Positions 8,114 through 16,444 of a DNA stretch of 64,000 bases are shown here, one piece after another. This DNA is from Rhodothermales bacterium (GTDB lineage Bacteria > Bacteroidota > Rhodothermia > Rhodothermales > JANQRZ01): the NCBI GenBank assembly GCA_039944855.1, contig JBDUXZ010000008.1, positions 1 to 64,000 on the forward strand, written 5' to 3'. Each line of letters starts with the position of its first letter. Positions within the stretch are counted from its first letter, which is position 1. A model generated the notes under the pieces. It was not told where the DNA came from. It saw only the letters and a program-made list of their open reading frames with translations, and did not search any database. Position numbers and translations under genes: made by a program.

Positions 8114-8973
8114 GAGAGGGAGGGGCCTTGCTTCGAGAGCGGCGGAGACTGTCGGCGGGTCGGGGCTACCGAGACGACGGGGTTACCGAGGCGACACGGT
8201 TCGGACGACGGGCGTGCCGTGTCGTGGAGCATGACGTGGAGCGTCGCCCCCGGTGGCATGGCCGCGTCGAGCGCGAGGGGCACCCGCTCCGTCACCCCGT
8301 GCATGACGAACGAGCGGCCGAGGATCGTCGAGGCGTCGGGGCCACCCTCTGCGGCTTCGGGGTGAACGACGACCCAGGCGTCCGACTTCACCTTCACCGA
8401 GTCGAGCACGAGGACGTCGCCCCGCAGGGGGCTCGGCCCGAGAAAGAGAGCGGGAGCGCCGGGCACGTCCTCGTCGCCGCCCTCGACCGGAGGGACAGAC
8501 GGCGGGATCGGCTCGCCGCCCTCGTAGTCCGAGCCCTCCAGGTCGGCGATGAGCGCCTCCATCTCGGCGATCTCGGCCCGCTGCGCCCGGATGATCTCGT
8601 CGGCGAGGCGGCGCGCGCGGGGGTCGGAGATCTCGGCCCGCTCGCTCGTCAGGATCGCAATCGAGTGGTGCGGGATCATCGCCTTCATCCACCCCAGGTC
8701 CTGCACCGTCGTCTGGCTCCGGGCAAAGAAGAGCGCGAGGGCGAAGACGACGGCGCTGCCGACGAAGATGGCGACGTTCTTCCGCTTGTCGTCGTACATC
8801 TTCAGCATGAAGGCGAGCATGATCACGGCCATCGTGGCGCCCATGTAAAGCGCCATCCAGAACCGCGTCTCGCTCCACCACACGTGGGTGAACTTGTACG
8901 CCGTAGAGTACATGAGGACGAACATCACCACCGTCGAGGTGGCGATCATGGCGAGGAAGCGCTTGTAGGACAT
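7903..8973 (-). CDS. DUF305 membrane protein with C-terminal DUF7282-like domain; 3' end doubtful
   Basis: Starting at MSYKRFLAMIATSTVV (8973), the protein has three to four N-terminal helices. A DUF305 helical domain follows (WMKAMIPHHSIAILTSERAEI), then a beta-rich segment (LVLDSVKVKSDAWVVVHPEA) resembling DUF7282. DUF305 proteins often sit beside copper genes and the PHHS motif may bind metal. After about 8220 the frame becomes Ser/Pro/Arg-rich and overlaps the whole start of the cytochrome gene. In another frame the sequence reads GTPVVRTVSPR and stops at 8183, which suits the domain end better. I therefore suspect a -1-type frameshift near 8215-8230, real or from sequencing. Confidence 0.65.
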   Translation of the reverse strand: MSYKRFLAMIATSTVVMFVLMYSTAYKFTHVWWSETRFWMALYMGATMAVIMLAFMLKMYDDKRKNVAIFVGSAVVFALALFFARSQTTVQDLGWMKAMIPHHSIAILTSERAEISDPRARRLADEIIRAQRAEIAEMEALIADLEGSDYEGGEPIPPSVPPVEGGDEDVPGAPALFLGPSPLRGDVLVLDSVKVKSDAWVVVHPEAAEGGPDASTILGRSFVMHGVTERVPLALDAAMPPGATLHVMLHDTARPSSEPCRLGNPVVSVAPTRRQSPPLSKQGPSLSCGMPSPSSPRSPSSPRSPSSSPTPGSTMSPRTRAIARSNGGTSTLPPRPRSEPVQATSPCRTATLTRPG

Positions 8974-9111
8974 GGGAGCGGGCGCTACGGGTGGGGACGG
9001 GTGAGAACGTGCGGGACATACAGCGACAGCCCCCGCCCTGCCGAGGAGATCACGGCGGAGCGGGGACCGCTCGACCTTCACGTCGGGCGAAGACGTGTCC
9101 TTACGTGCGGG

Positions 9112-9522
9112 CTAAGCAGTAGCCTTCGGCAGCGCGTCGAGGAGCCGGTCGCACGACTGCTCGCAGCGGCGGCAGGCCTCGGCGCAGATCCGGCAGTGCT
9201 CGTGCTTGTCCTTGTGCTTCTCACACTCCTCGGCGCAGGTCCGGCAGGCGGTCCGGAGCGAGGTGACCTGGTCGCGGATGAGCCCCCACGTCGGCTCGGT
9301 CTGACGGGAGAGGACGCGGCCCGTCGTAGCGCAGATGTCGGCGCAGTCGAGGTCCGTGCGGATGCAGCGGCGGAGCATGTCGAGCTTCTCCTCGGCGAGG
9401 CACGCATCGGCGCAGGCCGTGCACGCCTGCTCGCACTCGAAGCAGTCCTCGATGCAGGCGACGAGGGCGTCGAGGTGACTGGCAGGGGACGGATGGGCGG
9501 AGAGGATCTGCTGGGTAACCAT
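9112..9522 (-). CDS. Cys-rich four-helix-bundle copper-binding/storage protein (Csp-like)
   Basis: A 136-residue protein with about 17 cysteines spaced along amphipathic helices: CIEDCFECEQACTACADAC, CIRTDLDCADIC, CRTCAEECEKH and HCRICAEACRRCEQSC. This is the pattern of the Csp1/Csp3 copper-storage family (DUF326-type repeats), in which Cys residues line the bundle and bind many Cu(I) ions. No signal peptide is evident, so a cytosolic, Csp3-like form is likely. A 9-bp-arm inverted repeat and a candidate CusR box lie just upstream, supporting copper-responsive expression. Confidence 0.88.
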   Translation of the reverse strand: MVTQQILSAHPSPASHLDALVACIEDCFECEQACTACADACLAEEKLDMLRRCIRTDLDCADICATTGRVLSRQTEPTWGLIRDQVTSLRTACRTCAEECEKHKDKHEHCRICAEACRRCEQSCDRLLDALPKATA

Positions 9523-9540
9523 GAGCTGCGAAGGGAGAGG

Positions 9541-9569
9541 TGTAAGAGGAGAGGTGTCCCCCTCTTACA
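9541..9569. promoter_or_regulatory. Inverted repeat upstream of the copper-storage gene
   Basis: Arms TGTAAGAGG (9541-9549) and CCTCTTACA (9561-9569), perfectly complementary, with an 11-nt spacer. It lies 18 nt before the start of the copper-storage gene (9522). It may be an operator or a 5'-UTR hairpin; without a T tract it is not a convincing terminator for the upstream kinase gene. Confidence 0.45.
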
Positions 9570-9598
9570 GGGTAGCCCCGGAGGAGTGCCCGGCCTAA

Positions 9599-9617
9599 CC
9601 TTAAATGCCGCTAAGGT
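9599..9617 (-). promoter_or_regulatory. Candidate CusR-type box (copy 1)
   Basis: Read on the minus strand the 19-mer is ACCTTAGCGGCATTTAAGG. It matches two boxes in the cusR/lipoprotein intergenic region at 17 or more of 19 positions (consensus ACCTTWGCGGSATTTMAGG). Its ends form the dyad AACCTTA / TAAGGTT (9597-9618). It sits 77 nt upstream of the copper-storage gene and at the very end of the sensor-kinase gene. Confidence 0.6.
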
Positions 9618-11053
9618 TCGCTTGCCGCACCCGACCGCGGACGGCATGCGAGGCACGGGAGGACCACCTCGAACTCGGCCCCCTCCCCTACCCCCGGGCT
9701 TTGGGCGTGAACGTGACCACCGTACCCCTCGGCGATGGCACGGACGATGGCGAGGCCGAGCCCGCTGCCCGGCTCGGATTGGACGGCCGCGTCGTCGGAG
9801 CGGTAGAACCGGTCGAAGAGCCGGGCGGCCTCCTCCGGTGAGAACCCGACGCCGTTGTCGCGCACGACGAAGCGGGCCGCCCCGTCGCCGTGGGAGAGGC
9901 GTACGTCGACACGCCCGCCCTCCGGGGTGTACTTCACCGCATTCGCGAGGAGGTTGTCGGCGACCTCAGCGATGGGGGACGCCTGAGCCGCGATCACGAC
10001 GCCGGGAGCGACATCGCCGTGGAGAGCGAGGCCTTTGGCTTCGGCGATGGGCCGTGCCCGAAACAGGCGATCCTCGACGAGGGCGGAGAGGTCGAGGCGG
10101 TCCTCGGCCCGCTTCGTGAGGGTGTCGGCGCGGGCGAGCTGGAGGAGGCCCTGCACCGTCGCCGTCATGCGCTCGATGTCGAGGAGGAGGCGGCGGAGGG
10201 CGTCGCGGTAGTCGGGGGCCTCGCGGTCGCGGCGGAGGGCGACCTCGGCCTCGCTGCGGAGCGTGGCGAGCGGCGTGAGCAGCTCGTGGGCCGCGTTCGC
10301 CGTGAACCGCCGCTCGCGCTCGACGGAGCGTTCGAGCCGGTCGAGGAGGCCGTTGAACGTCTCGGCGAGGTCGGTCAGCTCGTCGCGCGGGCCGAAGTCG
10401 GCGGGGAGCCGGGCCGAGAGGTCGCGGGCCCCCATCTGTCCTGCGGCCTCCGTCATCGTCGAGATCGGCCGGAGCGTCCGCCGCGCGAGCCACCACCCCG
10501 CCCCGAGGGCGAAGCCGACGCCGAGGAGGACGCCGAGGGCGAGGGTCACGGCGAGCCGGTGGAGCTCCCGGTGGAGCGACCACTCGAAGCCGGTGAGCTC
10601 GAGCCAGCCGAGGACGGGGCCGTCGTCGCCGCGCCGGAGCGGGACCGTGCGCGTCCGCGCCGGGAGCCCATCCCACACGATGCTCGCCGACGTCTCTTCG
10701 GCCTGGCCCGGGAGCGCGACGGGGAGCGACGGGTACGCCTCGAAGTTCGGGCTCCGGTAGCGGACCTCGCCTTCGGGCGTGAGCAGACGGACGTACGTGC
10801 CGTAGACGCCTTCCGATTGGTACGCCACCGACGTCAGCTCGTCGAGCCCCTCGAAGTGTGGTCCCGCGGCGTCGACGGCGACGAAGGGGAGGAGCTCGCG
10901 CTGCTCGTGCGTGAGGTGGCGGTCGAAGTCGCGGTGGAGGGCGACGTGGAACCCGGTGTAGCAGAACGCGGCGAACGCGCTCAAGAGGAGGAACAGCGTC
11001 AGGCTGTACCAGAGCGTGAGGCGGAGCGAGATCGGGAGGGGGCGGCGGAGCAT
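9611..11053 (-). CDS. Copper-responsive-type sensor histidine kinase (CusS-like)
   Basis: A 480-residue inner-membrane kinase. It has a first membrane helix at residues about 14-36, a periplasmic sensor region, and a second helix near 170-190. A HAMP domain follows (LRPISTMTEAAGQMGARDLSARLP), then a HisKA H-box (FTANAAHELLTPLATL), then ATP-binding N and G boxes (NLLANAVKYTPEGG, DNGVGFSPEEA, GSGLGLAIVRAIAEGYGG). The response regulator gene lies 3 nt upstream on the same strand, forming a two-gene operon. Sensing of copper or silver is inferred from the flanking copper genes, not from a specific ligand motif. Confidence 0.88.
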   Translation of the reverse strand: MLRRPLPISLRLTLWYSLTLFLLLSAFAAFCYTGFHVALHRDFDRHLTHEQRELLPFVAVDAAGPHFEGLDELTSVAYQSEGVYGTYVRLLTPEGEVRYRSPNFEAYPSLPVALPGQAEETSASIVWDGLPARTRTVPLRRGDDGPVLGWLELTGFEWSLHRELHRLAVTLALGVLLGVGFALGAGWWLARRTLRPISTMTEAAGQMGARDLSARLPADFGPRDELTDLAETFNGLLDRLERSVERERRFTANAAHELLTPLATLRSEAEVALRRDREAPDYRDALRRLLLDIERMTATVQGLLQLARADTLTKRAEDRLDLSALVEDRLFRARPIAEAKGLALHGDVAPGVVIAAQASPIAEVADNLLANAVKYTPEGGRVDVRLSHGDGAARFVVRDNGVGFSPEEAARLFDRFYRSDDAAVQSEPGSGLGLAIVRAIAEGYGGHVHAQSPGVGEGAEFEVVLPCLACRPRSGAASEP

Positions 11054-11056
11054 GGC

Positions 11057-11785
11057 TCAGGCCTCGTCCGAGGTCGCGGCGCTCGCGCTCGTGAGCCGGT
11101 ACCCCACGCCGCGCACGGTTTCGACCTCCGGGGCGCGGGCACCCGCCTCGCGCTCGGCGTCGGCGAGCTTCTGGCGGAGGCCGGAGACGGTCACGTCGAG
11201 GGCGTTGTCGGTGACGTAGAGCGCGTCGCCCCAGACCCGCTCGGCGATGACGGTCCGCGAGAGGACAGCGCCGGTGCTGCGGAGGAGGAGCTCGAGGAGG
11301 GCGTGCCCCTTCGGGCGGAGGTTGAGGAGAGCCTGGCGGTCCGGCCCCGCGAGCGTGACGCGGCGGCTCACGGTGTCCATCACGAGGGCGCCCTCACGCA
11401 GGGTAATCTCCTGTTGCTGGAGCGGAGGGCGTCGGAGGAGGGCCCGGAGCCGCGCCACGAGCTCCTCGAAGGCGAACGGCTTGGGGAGGTAGTCGTCGGC
11501 GCCGGCTTCGAGCCCGGCCACGCGGTGTCCGACGTCGCCGAGCGCCGTGAGCATGAGGACGGGCTCGGAGCGCCCGTCCGCCCGTAGCGCCTCGACGATG
11601 GACTTCCCGTCGCCGTGGGGGAGCCGCCAGTCCACGACGAAGGCGTCGTAGCCGTTCGCGAGCGCCTTCGCCTCACCCTCCGCCGCTTCGCGGGCGAGGT
11701 CCACGGTGAACCCCTCCTCTTCGAGCCCGCGCTTCACGCTGTCGCCGAGGCGGACTTCGTCTTCGATGAGGAGGATCCAGGCCAT
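11057..11785 (-). CDS. OmpR-family response regulator (CusR/CopR-like)
   Basis: A 242-residue two-domain regulator. The receiver domain starts MAWILLIEDEVRLGDSVKRG, with acidic pocket ED, phosphoacceptor Asp in FVVDWRLPHGDG, LMLTALG and the Lys of YLPKPF. The C-terminal winged helix carries ARLRALLRR, RPKGHALLELLL and VDNALDVTVSGLRQKL-like features of the OmpR class, ending VRGVGYRL. The start at 11785 matches the usual family beginning. It is divergent from the copper lipoprotein operon. Two copies of a 19-bp repeat in the shared intergenic region are its probable binding sites. Confidence 0.88.
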   Translation of the reverse strand: MAWILLIEDEVRLGDSVKRGLEEEGFTVDLAREAAEGEAKALANGYDAFVVDWRLPHGDGKSIVEALRADGRSEPVLMLTALGDVGHRVAGLEAGADDYLPKPFAFEELVARLRALLRRPPLQQQEITLREGALVMDTVSRRVTLAGPDRQALLNLRPKGHALLELLLRSTGAVLSRTVIAERVWGDALYVTDNALDVTVSGLRQKLADAEREAGARAPEVETVRGVGYRLTSASAATSDEA

Positions 11786-11848
11786 AGCGGGTGAGGGTGT
11801 GGGCCTCAAGGTAGGGGTCTTCGGGGTGACGCCTCTGATTAGGAGCTC

Positions 11849-11867
11849 ACCTTTGCGGGATTTCAGG
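11849..11867 (+). promoter_or_regulatory. Candidate CusR-type box (copy 2)
   Basis: ACCTTTGCGGGATTTCAGG, nearly identical to copies at 11948-11966 and 9599-9617. It lies between the divergent response-regulator gene (start 11785) and the copper lipoprotein gene (start 12030). It is closer to the regulator gene, which suggests autoregulation. Confidence 0.6.
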
Positions 11868-11947
11868 GGACGCTCAGGTTGGCGACAGGGAGCGCGGCGT
11901 AGGCTTCAATCGCCCTTAATCGCCCGCCGAACGTGTGCCCGGATGAC

Positions 11948-11966
11948 ACCTTTGCGGGATTTAAGG
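11948..11966 (+). promoter_or_regulatory. Candidate CusR-type box (copy 3)
   Basis: ACCTTTGCGGGATTTAAGG, 99 bp from copy 2 and in the same orientation, 64 nt before the copper lipoprotein start. The ends CCTT / AAGG give partial dyad symmetry. Spacing suits activation of the downstream lipoprotein-tolC-multicopper oxidase genes. Confidence 0.6.
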
Positions 11967-12029
11967 CCGCGCGCAGCAACGTCGGTGGGGCCGCGCCGTT
12001 TCCCTACCGCCCACCACACACCCAACGCC

Positions 12030-12863
12030 ATGCGCTCCTCCCTCTTCCTCGCCCTCACCGTTCTCCTCGCGGCGTGCGCCTCCCCCGGCACCGTCTCCGT
12101 CCCCGACGACCACCCCGCCTCGCTCTCCGCGGCGCCGTCTCCGCACGTCGTAACGGTCGCATCGCTCGATCCCGTTCGCCCTCCCGTTCTTCCGGCCCCG
12201 CTCCGCCCAGACGGCCATCCCCCGGCGGGCAGCGAGGCGGGGATGGACCACGGCGCGACCTCGCACACCCCGGCCGCGACGATGGAAGCGGACGAGGCCT
12301 CGATGAGCCACACGGCCCGCCACCACATGTCCGGACGCTGGGGCGACGACGACGATGACGCCCCGGAGATGACGCCTGCCGCCGGGGACCTCACCGCCAC
12401 GCTCGACGCCTACCTCGCGGCCCAATCCGCGCTCGCCTCCGATGACCTCGGCGCTGCCACCTCCGCTGCTCGCACCCTCGCCGAGGGGCTCGCCACGCTC
12501 GATGCTAGCGAGGCAGGGGCGATGCGGGCCCACGCCCGAGCACTCGCCGGGGCCGACGACCTGGCGTCCGCTCGCGTTGCCTTCGGGAAGCTCAGCGCGC
12601 CGTTCGTCGCCTTCGTCGAGGCGACAGGCGTGCCCGAGGACTACGACGTCGCTCGGTTCTCGTGCGGGATGTTCCGCGACGTGCCGGAGGGAGGCGTGTG
12701 GCTCCAGCGTGGGGACGAGGTGCGCAACCCGTACTACGGGAGCGCGATGCTGACGTGTGGCTCCCACGATCACGCGATGCCGGAGATGGAGCACGGGGCG
12801 ATGCCGCACTTGGGCGGCGGCTCGACGGACCACAGCGAGATGAACCACGACCACCGCCCCTGA
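12030..12863 (+). CDS. Copper/silver-binding lipoprotein with DUF3347-like domain
   Basis: A 277-residue lipoprotein; the start at 12030 places a lipobox (LLAAC) at about residues 13-17. A His/Met/Asp-rich stretch follows (MDHGATSHTPAATMEADEA, HHMSGRWGDDDDD). Next comes a helical DUF3347-like domain (LDAYLAAQSALASDDLGAATS) and a CusB-tail-like motif: CGMF, then WLQRGDEVRNPYYGSAMLTCG. It ends in more His and Met. DUF3347 modules bind metal and hand it to RND adaptors. Here no RND pump is adjacent, so it probably buffers periplasmic copper. It is the first gene of a plus-strand operon, 3 nt before the TolC gene. Confidence 0.82.
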   Translation: MRSSLFLALTVLLAACASPGTVSVPDDHPASLSAAPSPHVVTVASLDPVRPPVLPAPLRPDGHPPAGSEAGMDHGATSHTPAATMEADEASMSHTARHHMSGRWGDDDDDAPEMTPAAGDLTATLDAYLAAQSALASDDLGAATSAARTLAEGLATLDASEAGAMRAHARALAGADDLASARVAFGKLSAPFVAFVEATGVPEDYDVARFSCGMFRDVPEGGVWLQRGDEVRNPYYGSAMLTCGSHDHAMPEMEHGAMPHLGGGSTDHSEMNHDHRP

Positions 12864-12866
12864 CCC

Positions 12867-14339
12867 ATGCCCCTCCCCCGCACCGCCTTCGCCCTTCTCA
12901 CCACCGTCGTCATCGCCGGGTGCGCGACGGTCCGCCCGCAGGAGGCGTTCGACGACGTCGAGGCGATCGTCGCTGAGCGGTCGCCGTACCGCGTAGCCTG
13001 GACGACGGACTCCGACGAGGACGGTGCCGCGGACACCGCCGTGGCGGACCTCCTTGCCGACTCGCTCACGGCCGACGAGGCCGTCCAGATCGCCCTCCTC
13101 AACAACCGACGTCTGCAGGCGACCTACGAGGATCTCGGCGTGGCGCAGGCGAACCTCGTCCAGGCCGGCCTCCTTTCGAACCCCGTCTTCGGCGCCCGCG
13201 CGCTCTGGCCGCTCGAAGAGAGCGGTCCGCCCGACCTCGGCTTCAACGTCGCCGTCGAGTTCCTCGAGGTGTTCTACCTCCCGCTCCGCAAGCGGATCGC
13301 CCGGAGCGAGCTGGAGGCCGCCCAACTCCGCGTGGCCTCGGCCGTGCTCGACCTCGCGGCCCGGACGCGCTCGGCCTACGTCCGCGCCCAGGCCGACGCC
13401 GCCCGCCTCGCCATGCAGCGTCGCGTGGTCGCGAACGCCGAGGCTGGGTACGAGGCCTCCCGCCTCCTCCGCGAAGCGGGCAACGTCCCGGCGACCGACC
13501 TCCTCGCCGAACAGGCGCTCTACGAGCAGGCCCGCCTCGACCTCCTCGTAGCCGAGGGCGCGGCCGTCGAGAGCCGCGAGGCCCTCGTCCGGCTGATGGG
13601 GCTCTTCGGCGAGGCCGCCGACCTCCGCCTCGCAAGCACACTCCCGCCCGTTCCCGAGACCGAGCCGGAGCTCGTCCGCGTCGTCGAAGGCGCTGGCGAG
13701 TCCCCGAACCCTGAGGCGTTCGACACCGCAGCGCTCGAACGAGCCGCCCTGGAGGCGAGCCTCGACCTCGCGGCGGCCCGGCAGGACCTCGTCACGTTCG
13801 GCCACCGGATCGGCCTCGCCACGCCCGAGGCGCTGCTCCCCGAGCTCGAGGTGGGCGGCGAGATCGAGCGCGAGGAGGGCGAGTGGGAGGCCGGTCCCGA
13901 AGTCGAGATCGTGCTCCTACTCTTCGACCAGGGGCAGGCCCGCCGGGCCGCCCTCCGCGCCGAGCTCCGCCGTCGGCAGGCGCTCTACTACGCCGTCGGC
14001 GTCGAGGTCCGCTCGGCAGCGCGGACCCTCGCCCAGCGCCTCGCCACGACGCGGCGCACGGCGCTCCAGTACGAGCGCGTGCTCCTCCCGCTGCGGGCCG
14101 AGCTCGTCGCGCAGACGCTCCTCCGCTACAATGCGATGCAGACCGGCGTCTTCGGCCTCCTCCAGGCGCAACAGCTGGAGATTGACGCGGCCCGCCGCTA
14201 CTTCGACGCCCTCGCCGCCTACTGGGAGGCCCGCGCCGACCTCGACCTCCTCCTCCAGGGCCGGATGCCCGCGCTCGACGGGACCGGCCTCGCTCTCCCG
14301 TCCGGCGGAGGCCCCGCCATGCGCGACGCGGGCCACTGA
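12867..14339 (+). CDS. TolC-family outer-membrane efflux protein (CusC-like)
   Basis: A 490-residue protein with a lipoprotein-type signal (TTVVIAGCATV). It has two OEP-type repeats of long helices: LTADEAVQIALLNNRRLQATYEDLGVAQA in the first and a second copy from about residue 270, with SNPVFGARALWPL strand sequence between helices. It should form the outer-membrane duct of a tripartite pump, but no copper RND gene is in this cluster, so its inner-membrane partner is unknown. It is tightly spaced after the copper lipoprotein. Confidence 0.85.
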   Translation: MPLPRTAFALLTTVVIAGCATVRPQEAFDDVEAIVAERSPYRVAWTTDSDEDGAADTAVADLLADSLTADEAVQIALLNNRRLQATYEDLGVAQANLVQAGLLSNPVFGARALWPLEESGPPDLGFNVAVEFLEVFYLPLRKRIARSELEAAQLRVASAVLDLAARTRSAYVRAQADAARLAMQRRVVANAEAGYEASRLLREAGNVPATDLLAEQALYEQARLDLLVAEGAAVESREALVRLMGLFGEAADLRLASTLPPVPETEPELVRVVEGAGESPNPEAFDTAALERAALEASLDLAAARQDLVTFGHRIGLATPEALLPELEVGGEIEREEGEWEAGPEVEIVLLLFDQGQARRAALRAELRRRQALYYAVGVEVRSAARTLAQRLATTRRTALQYERVLLPLRAELVAQTLLRYNAMQTGVFGLLQAQQLEIDAARRYFDALAAYWEARADLDLLLQGRMPALDGTGLALPSGGGPAMRDAGH

Positions 14340-14388
14340 CCCGGGCCGTCCAGACGGCCCTCTCCGTTCTCACTCGACCCCGACCCCG

Positions 14389-15771
14389 ATGTCTTCCTTC
14401 TCCCGCCGCGACTGGATGAAAGCGAGCGCCGCCGCGCTCGGTGGCGCCGCGCTCGGCTCGGTCCGCCGCGCCGCTGCACTCCCCGCCGAGTGGGACGGCG
14501 AAGCCGCCGCCCGGGCGCTCGAACCCGCCGCCGGCGGGGCCGTCCGCCCCCGCATCCCCGACGACCTCTCGACGCCCTACGTCGGCGACCGGCCGCCGCG
14601 TGTGCACACGCCCAACGGCTCGTCCATCACCGGCCGCCGGGCCGACGACGGGGCGTGGGTCTACCACCTCGTCGCCGAGGAGGTGCAGCACGAGTTCGCG
14701 CCCGGCCTCACGGCCACGTGCTGGGGCTACAACGGGCAGGTCCACGGCCCCACCTTCGAGGCCGTCGAGGGCGACACCGTCCGCGTCTACGTCACGAACC
14801 GGCTTCCCGTCGCCACGACGGTCCACTGGCACGGGTTCTTCCTCCCCAACGGGATGGACGGCGTGGGCGGGCTGAACCAGCCCGTGATCCCGCCCGGCGA
14901 GACGTTCGTCTACACCTTCCCGATCCGCCAGAACGGGACGTTCATGTACCACAGCCACCACGACGAGATGACGCAGATCGCGCTCGGGCTGACGGGGATG
15001 TTCGTGGTGCACCCGAACACCCGGGGCGAGATCCCGGAGGTCGACCGCGACTTCGCCATCATGCTCCACGAGTGGGCCGTCGACCCGGGCACGAGCCGGC
15101 CGGACCCCAACGAGATGAGCGACTTCAACGTGCTCACGATGAACGCGAGGGCGTTCCCCGGCACCGACCCCCTCGTCGTCGGGCACATGGACCGGGTGCG
15201 CCTCCGCTTCGGCAACCTCTCGCCGATGGACCACCACCCGATCCACCTCCACGGGCACTACTGGAAGATCGTCGGCACCGACGGCGGGCGGATCCCCGAG
15301 GCCGGGCAGTGGCCTGAGACGACGGTGCTCGTCCCCGTCGGGAGCACGCGGACCGTCGAGTTCACGGCCGACGCGCTCGGCGACTGGGCCATGCACTGCC
15401 ACATGACGCACCACGTCATGAACCAGATGGGCCACGAGTTCCCCAACATGGTCGGCGTCGACGCCGCCAAGCTCGACCGCGAGGTGCGCCCGCTCGTCCC
15501 GGGCTACATGACGATGGGGCAGGTCGGCGGCGACGACATGGGCGCCCACGTCGAGATGGGCCACATGCCCGTCCCCGAGAACTCGATCCCGATGGTCGGC
15601 GCTGCCGGGCCGTTCGGCTACATCACGATGGGTGGGATGTACACGAACATGCTCGTCCGCCCTCGGCCCGTCGACTACGACCGGTTCCCCGGCTGGTACG
15701 AGCACCCGCCTGGCACCGTCGCACACGCGGTCTCGGCCGAGGTCGCCGCCCGCGACGGCGTCCGGGTCTGA
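14389..15771 (+). CDS. Multicopper oxidase (CopA/PcoA-type, Tat-exported)
   Basis: A 460-residue protein starting with a twin-arginine signal (SFSRRDWMKASAAALGG). All copper-binding clusters are visible: HWHG, HSHHDE, HPIHLHGHYWK and the C-terminal HCHMTHHVMNQM with its axial Met. The C-terminal third is Met-rich (MTMGQVGGDDMGAHVEMGHM), typical of cuprous oxidases that oxidise periplasmic Cu(I). The start is set by the Tat signal. It lies 49 nt after the tolC gene, probably in the same operon, and is followed by a promoter for the sigma factor gene. Confidence 0.9.
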   Translation: MSSFSRRDWMKASAAALGGAALGSVRRAAALPAEWDGEAAARALEPAAGGAVRPRIPDDLSTPYVGDRPPRVHTPNGSSITGRRADDGAWVYHLVAEEVQHEFAPGLTATCWGYNGQVHGPTFEAVEGDTVRVYVTNRLPVATTVHWHGFFLPNGMDGVGGLNQPVIPPGETFVYTFPIRQNGTFMYHSHHDEMTQIALGLTGMFVVHPNTRGEIPEVDRDFAIMLHEWAVDPGTSRPDPNEMSDFNVLTMNARAFPGTDPLVVGHMDRVRLRFGNLSPMDHHPIHLHGHYWKIVGTDGGRIPEAGQWPETTVLVPVGSTRTVEFTADALGDWAMHCHMTHHVMNQMGHEFPNMVGVDAAKLDREVRPLVPGYMTMGQVGGDDMGAHVEMGHMPVPENSIPMVGAAGPFGYITMGGMYTNMLVRPRPVDYDRFPGWYEHPPGTVAHAVSAEVAARDGVRV

Positions 15772-15806
15772 GAGATCTCGGACGATCAATCTCGGAGGGC
15801 AGCGGG

Positions 15807-15835
15807 TGTAACCGGCGCGGGGGCGCGGCGTCTTC
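15807..15835 (+). promoter_or_regulatory. ECF-type promoter of the sigma factor gene
   Basis: TGTAACC (15807-15813), exactly 15 nt, CGTCTTC (15829-15835). The same pair with identical spacing and matching flanks (GG after the first box, GGC before the second, CGGT after it) occurs upstream of copA at 16781-16809. The form fits ECF -35 AAC and -10 CGTC elements. Transcription would begin near 15843, which supports translation from the later ATG at 15879. Confidence 0.75.
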
Positions 15836-15878
15836 TCGGTAGATGACCTCTTCCCCGCTGCCTACACGCCCTACCCCC

Positions 15879-16427
15879 ATGCCGCCCTCCGATCCCATCC
15901 CCGACCTCGTCGAGCACCGCCGCCGGCTCGTCCGCTACGTCCGCTCGCTCACGAACGATCCGGACCTGACGGAGGACGTGGTGCAGGAGGCCCTCCTCAA
16001 GACCCTCCGCGCCGCCCCCGACATCACGGACGAGGACGCCCTCACGGGCTGGCTCTTCCGCGTCGCGAAGAACACCGTCATCGACCTCCATCGGAGCCGA
16101 CAACGGGAGGCAGAGCGGCTCAATCGCCTAGCCTGGGAAGTGGAGGGTGCCGACATCCAACCACCTCCGGAGGACGAAGACGTCCTCTGCGCCTGCTACG
16201 AGGCGCTCCTCCCGACGCTCAAGCCCGAGTACGCCGAGCTCATCTCGGCCGTCGAGCTCGGGGACGAGGCACCGGAGGCCGCCGCCGACCGGCTCGGCAT
16301 CACGCGGAACAACCTCAAGGTCCGTCGCCACCGGGCACGGCAGCAGCTCCGCCAGCGTCTCGAGGAGTCGTGCCGCGCCTGCGCCGAGCACGGCTGCCTC
16401 GACTGCACCTGCACCACCCTTTCCTGA
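15879..16427 (+). CDS. ECF sigma factor with C-terminal Cys-rich domain (CorE-like, copper-responsive)
   Basis: A 182-residue ECF sigma factor. Region 2 is HRRRLVRYVRSLTNDPDLTEDVVQEALLKT with TGWLFRVAKNTVIDLHRS. Region 4 is LPTLKPEYAELISAVELGD with helix-turn-helix EAADRLGITRNNLKVRRHRAR. The tail CRACAEHGCLDCTC is a Cys-rich domain like that of CorE (ECF44) of Myxococcus, where it senses copper directly without an anti-sigma factor. No anti-sigma gene is adjacent here either. The start at 15879 is chosen from the promoter position; an ATG at 15843 would be leaderless. It probably transcribes itself, the copZ-like gene and copA. Confidence 0.88.
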   Translation: MPPSDPIPDLVEHRRRLVRYVRSLTNDPDLTEDVVQEALLKTLRAAPDITDEDALTGWLFRVAKNTVIDLHRSRQREAERLNRLAWEVEGADIQPPPEDEDVLCACYEALLPTLKPEYAELISAVELGDEAPEAAADRLGITRNNLKVRRHRARQQLRQRLEESCRACAEHGCLDCTCTTLS

Positions 16428-16444
16428 ATCCAATCCCCACTGCC

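Noticed and set aside
12030-13805. Minus-strand frame opposite the copper lipoprotein and TolC genes
   Set aside because: Shadow of high-GC genes on the plus strand; no domain.
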